Of a stretch of 64,000 nucleotides of DNA, positions 60,861 through 64,000 are shown one piece after another (position 1 is the first letter of the stretch; every line of letters begins with the position of its first letter). The position numbers were made by a program, and so were the translations under genes. The stretch covers positions 62,001 through 126,000 of the forward strand of contig JAAHFU020000005.1 in NCBI GenBank assembly GCA_010672825.2. Direction: 5' to 3'. This DNA is from Leptolyngbya sp. SIO1E4 (lineage in GTDB: Bacteria; Cyanobacteriota; Cyanobacteriia; Phormidesmidales; Phormidesmidaceae). The notes beneath the pieces are model-generated. The model ran no database searches and had not been told where the DNA came from. It saw only the letters and a program-made list of their open reading frames with translations.

Positions 60861-61211
60861 ATGGCTGCAGAAGCTGACTACGAAGGGCTTATTCGCTTTC
60901 TGATGACCCCTTTCCTGGACTCGCCAGACGAGCTCAAAACTGACTTTGAACAACTCAGTGGTCATGACAAAATTTGGCTGCGAGTTGCCTTCTCCTCAGA
61001 AGATCGAGGTCGTATGTTTGGGCGAGGGGGGCGCAATATTCAGGCGATCCGCACGGTTTTACGGGCCACTGCTGCCCTATATGGACAAAGATCTTCCCTT
61101 GACGTTTATGGTGAATCCTCCGGTCAGGGCCGTTCTGGTTCAGGAGACGGCAATTCAACCGGGGGGCACCGCCGCCGTGGTGGTGGCGGTAGACGCCCTA
61201 GCCGCCATTAA
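60861..61211 (+). CDS. khpA: KH-domain RNA-binding protein KhpA
   Basis: A 116-residue KH-domain protein (YlqC/KhpA family). The KH signature is GRGGRNIQAIRTVLRAT with the GxxG loop at 54-57. KhpA binds small RNAs and mRNA in other bacteria. Here the C-terminal 30 residues (GESSGQGRSGSGDGNSTGGH plus RRRGGGGRRPSRH) form a Gly/Arg-rich tail, unusual for the short family. ATG 60861 is preferred; GTG 60846 is in frame. Confidence 0.9.
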   Translation: MAAEADYEGLIRFLMTPFLDSPDELKTDFEQLSGHDKIWLRVAFSSEDRGRMFGRGGRNIQAIRTVLRATAALYGQRSSLDVYGESSGQGRSGSGDGNSTGGHRRRGGGGRRPSRH

Positions 61212-61241
61212 CCCGTGACTTAGTAGCTGGAAAGCCAGTGC

Positions 61242-62198
61242 ATGGAGCAAACCGCTCAAATTGATCTGCATTCTACTGAGAGTGCGATCGCGCTCTCAGG
61301 TTATCAGGATGAAAACCTAAAACTTCTGTCCCAGCAGACAGGGGCTTCGGTCGTTCTGCGGGGGCAGGAAGTACTTGTTTCTGGGACTGAAACAGCCGTT
61401 GGCCTTGTAGAAAAGATTATTGCGGCCCTAGAGCCTTTGTGGTGCAAAGGCGGCACCGTTAATCGTGCTGATATTTTAACGGCCCGCCATGCCCTCAATA
61501 CCCATCAGTTGGATGAGCTGAAAGCCATCCAGAGTGAGATGGTAACCCGCACCCGTCGAGGCGAAGTGGTGCGAGCAAAAACCTTTCGTCAACGTCAATA
61601 TATTCAAGCCCTGAAACAGAGTGATCTGATATTCTGCTCTGGCCCTGCAGGCACGGGGAAGACCTTTTTAGCTACGATGGTGGGCGCCCAGGCCCTGATG
61701 AATAATGAATATGAGCGCCTGATCTTGACTCGCCCTGCCGTTGAAGCGGGGGAGCGCTTAGGCTTTTTACCGGGGGATTTGCAGCAAAAGGTTAATCCCT
61801 ATTTACGTCCCCTTTATGATGCCCTGCATGAACTGATCGACCCTGAGAAAATTCCTAGTTTGATGGAGCGTGGCGTGATTGAGGTAGCTCCACTCGCCTA
61901 TATGCGGGGTCGTACCCTGAATAATGCCTTTGTCATTCTGGATGAGGCCCAAAATACAACCCCCGCCCAGATGAAAATGGTGTTAACTCGTTTAGGCTTT
62001 CGCTCCCGCATGGTGGTCACCGGGGATACCACTCAAACCGACTTAGCCCCCAACCAGTCTTCAGGGCTGGCTGTCGCCCAGAAAATTTTGGCTGCTGTTG
62101 AGGGCATCGCATTTTGTAAGCTAACCCAGGCTGATGTTGTGCGTCACCCAATGGTGCAGCGGATTGTAGCTGCGTATGAAAAATATGAAGCCCAGTAA
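61242..62198 (+). CDS. phoH: PhoH-like ATPase
   Basis: A 318-residue nucleotide-binding protein of the PhoH family, a probable RNA helicase-related ATPase. Walker A GPAGTGKT (134-141), Walker B VILDEAQN (about 231-238) and TGDTTQTDLAPNQSSGLAVA are present. The first 110 residues carry a KH-like/PIN-free N-terminal domain. It starts 30 bp after khpA, and rpsP-khpA-phoH looks like one operon. Confidence 0.95.
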   Translation: MEQTAQIDLHSTESAIALSGYQDENLKLLSQQTGASVVLRGQEVLVSGTETAVGLVEKIIAALEPLWCKGGTVNRADILTARHALNTHQLDELKAIQSEMVTRTRRGEVVRAKTFRQRQYIQALKQSDLIFCSGPAGTGKTFLATMVGAQALMNNEYERLILTRPAVEAGERLGFLPGDLQQKVNPYLRPLYDALHELIDPEKIPSLMERGVIEVAPLAYMRGRTLNNAFVILDEAQNTTPAQMKMVLTRLGFRSRMVVTGDTTQTDLAPNQSSGLAVAQKILAAVEGIAFCKLTQADVVRHPMVQRIVAAYEKYEAQ

Positions 62199-62220
62199 GA
62201 GGGCCTCAAAGCTGGGCTTC
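62187..62220 (+). terminator. Hairpin overlapping the phoH stop
   Basis: GAAGCCCAG (62187-62195) and CTGGGCTTC (62212-62220) pair perfectly; the stop codon is the first triplet of the loop. It probably ends the rpsP operon. Confidence 0.5.
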
Positions 62221-62263
62221 GAACAGGGGTTTATGCAGGCAAATTAGCCGGCACCGAGCAAAA

Positions 62264-64000
62264 CTACACGGCCAAGGGCGTTTCTGCTTTAATGGCTCCC
62301 AGGGCTCCAGAATAGACCAGCCCTCGGCGAGTATCCAGCGTTAAAATCGTGCCGTCACGGATGGTTTCTGTGGCATTCTTAACCCCCACAATGACAGGAA
62401 TACCCAGCCGTAAGCCAATGATAGCCGCATGGCCTGTCAGGCTATCGTCTTCGGTTACGATCCCGCCAGCCCGACGAATCGCATCCACAAAATCTGCACT
62501 GGTTCGAGGCACGACCAAAATTTCTCCCGGGTTGAAGTTCGCCACATCTAACCCGGTATGGGCAACGCGGGCACGACCACTCACAGAACCTGTGCCAATG
62601 CCCACTCCATGCCCTAAAACAGCCGTCACAATGTCAACTTTAATGAGATCCGTTGAGCCCGAAACCCCCTGCAGGGTTCCAGCAGTCATAACCACTAAAT
62701 CCCCCTCTCGCAAAAACCCTTTTTCTTGGGCCACATTCATCGCTGATTGAAACGTCTGGCTGGCCGAAGGTAAATCGAGAACAACGAGGGGGCGTACTCC
62801 CCAGGCTAACTGCAGCTGCCGCGAAACTTCTACATCGGGGGTCACCGCCAAGATAGGAGTCTTGGGGCGAAACTTGGAGACGTTGCGAGCGGTTGCCCCT
62901 GTTTTGGTCAGGGTCATAATCGCGGATGCATTCAGCTGAGACGCAATCCGCGCGACAGCTTGGCTAATAGCATTCGGAATGGAGCGCGGCGACCCCACCA
63001 TATCATCGACTTCACGGGCGGCTTTTTTTTCCTGCTCTGTGCGCAAGGCAATGCGGGCCATGGTGGCCACAGCCTCAACAGGATACTTACCGACAGCCGT
63101 CTCGTTCGACAGCATCACGGCATCGGTGCCGTCCAAAATTGCGTTCGCAACGTCTGAGACTTCTGCACGGGTAGGGCGGGGATTGCTAGCCATGCTGTCG
63201 AGCATCTGGGTTGCCGTGATGACGGGAATCCCCAAGCGATTAGCGGTAGAAATCAGTCGCTTTTGTAAAATCGGGACTTCTTCGGCAGGCAGTTCAACAC
63301 CCAGGTCGCCCCGCGCCACCATCACCCCATCCGAGAGGGATAAGATTGCATCCATCTGCTCGATCGCTTCGTGTTTCTCAATCTTCACGATCACAGGGAT
63401 ACGCTTCCCCGCATCTGCAATCAGCTCTTTGATTTCTAAGACATCTTGGGGATTCCGAACAAAGCTGAGCGCAATCCAATCAACCCCCTGGTTGAGACCA
63501 AAGACGAGGTCTTTGCGATCCTTTTCCGTTAACGCCTTAATGGACAGGTAAACCCCTGGAAAGTTAACGCCCTTGTTGTTGGACAGCACCCCACCCACAA
63601 CGACGCGGCAATACAGATCCCCCTTGTCCCGATCAACGGAGTCCACCCTCATCTCCACCCGTCCGTCATCTAGCAAAATCGTGGAGCCAACGGGCACCTC
63701 ATGGGCTAACGGCTCATAGGTGACAGCACTGATGGTTTGCGTGCCGGGTACTGAGCGACTCGTCAGGGTAAATTGATCGCCTTTGTTGAGATGAATTGAG
63801 CCTTCTTCAAAACGCCCCAGGCGGATCTTTGGCCCCTGTAAATCCTGCAGAATTCCGACAGGCTGATTGAGCTCAAAAGAAATTTGCCGAATCAGCCGAA
63901 TGCTGCGCTGGTGATCGTCGTGGGTACCATGGGAAAAGTTCAGCCGCAGCGTCGTTGCCCCTGCCTCGATCAGCGATCGCAACACATCGGCATCTTGGGT
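62264..64000 (-). CDS. pyk: Pyruvate kinase with C-terminal swivel domain (5' end outside window)
   Basis: Makes ATP and pyruvate from phosphoenolpyruvate. 578 residues are visible and the frame stays open to the edge, so the N-terminus is cut by the window. Signatures: LRLNFSHGTHDDHQ, ILQDLQGPKIRLG, the active-site VPVIVKIEKHEAIEQMDAIL and VMVARGDLGVELP, and VITATQMLDSM. The last ~90 residues (GIGTGSVSGRARVAHTG to EDDSLTGHAAIIGLRLGIPV) form a PEP-utilising-enzyme mobile domain whose His carries phosphate in relatives; this extra domain is typical for the cyanobacterial and Bacillus forms. Confidence 0.95.
   Translation of the reverse strand, partial: TQDADVLRSLIEAGATTLRLNFSHGTHDDHQRSIRLIRQISFELNQPVGILQDLQGPKIRLGRFEEGSIHLNKGDQFTLTSRSVPGTQTISAVTYEPLAHEVPVGSTILLDDGRVEMRVDSVDRDKGDLYCRVVVGGVLSNNKGVNFPGVYLSIKALTEKDRKDLVFGLNQGVDWIALSFVRNPQDVLEIKELIADAGKRIPVIVKIEKHEAIEQMDAILSLSDGVMVARGDLGVELPAEEVPILQKRLISTANRLGIPVITATQMLDSMASNPRPTRAEVSDVANAILDGTDAVMLSNETAVGKYPVEAVATMARIALRTEQEKKAAREVDDMVGSPRSIPNAISQAVARIASQLNASAIMTLTKTGATARNVSKFRPKTPILAVTPDVEVSRQLQLAWGVRPLVVLDLPSASQTFQSAMNVAQEKGFLREGDLVVMTAGTLQGVSGSTDLIKVDIVTAVLGHGVGIGTGSVSGRARVAHTGLDVANFNPGEILVVPRTSADFVDAIRRAGGIVTEDDSLTGHAAIIGLRLGIPVIVGVKNATETIRDGTILTLDTRRGLVYSGALGAIKAETPLAV

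Overview
This 64 kb window is chromosomal DNA of a cyanobacterium. The evidence is direct: a divergent psbH/psbN pair, a cyanobacterial-type RNase P RNA gene, genes seen mainly in cyanobacteria (ferredoxin sulfite reductase, a CRR7-like NDH factor, DUF1825 and DUF3110 proteins, a CYP110-like P450), and very frequent GCGATCGC (HIP1) octamers in coding DNA. Genes sit on both strands in short operons with moderate intergenic gaps. The pattern suggests a filamentous, Leptolyngbya/Nodosilinea-like organism, but genus is inference.

Layout. 1-7.6 kb: a partial membrane-anchored protein, a TfoX-N protein, a TrmJ-like RNA methyltransferase, a class A beta-lactamase-fold serine hydrolase, a GT39/ArnT-type membrane glycosyltransferase coupled to a methyltransferase-like gene, and a GT2 glycosyltransferase. 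7.6-12 kb: 6-phosphogluconolactonase, then a compact zinc-ribbon/FHA, FHA and LRAT-type cluster, then a FecR-domain lipoprotein. 12-25.5 kb: Gap1-type GAPDH, a large diguanylate cyclase, a CNB-histidine kinase, a peptide-type ABC binding lipoprotein, a PBP-WD40-TPR fusion and a small secreted protein. 25.3-41.9 kb: CofH, a GT25-like enzyme, a class III adenylate cyclase, sulfite reductase with an extra C-terminal helix-turn-type module, a phosphoesterase, an AGCS amino-acid symporter, a TetR regulator, a CRR7-like protein, an SGNH-like protein, a P450 and an alpha/beta hydrolase. 41.9-47.6 kb is the accessory part: a 1489-residue NACHT NTPase carrying 17 nearly identical 34-residue HEAT-like repeats, a toxin gene remnant, and rnpB. 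47.8-64 kb is housekeeping: MurQ, DUF3110, TamB, signal peptidase I, HhH, TM2/SHOCT and J-TPR proteins, DUF1825, Pth, TatA, PsbH/PsbN, then rpsP-khpA-phoH and a partial pyruvate kinase.

How parts fit. Carbon metabolism is represented by 6-phosphogluconolactonase, Gap1 and pyruvate kinase. Signalling is dense: c-di-GMP synthesis, cAMP synthesis, a CNB-kinase and FHA readers. Envelope functions recur (TamB, signal peptidase, TatA, MurQ, glycosyltransferases).

A dispersed ~96 bp repeat with TATAGC...GCTATA ends and a CCCTAGACCCCAAA core occurs five times intact, with at least three degenerate copies, always between genes. The strongest candidates for something not well described are the NACHT protein with its homogenised mosaic repeat array, the sulfite reductase with a ribbon-helix-helix-like tail, the PBP-WD40-TPR fusion, and the FHA-FHA-LRAT cluster. 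All functional claims for these are inference from sequence reading alone.
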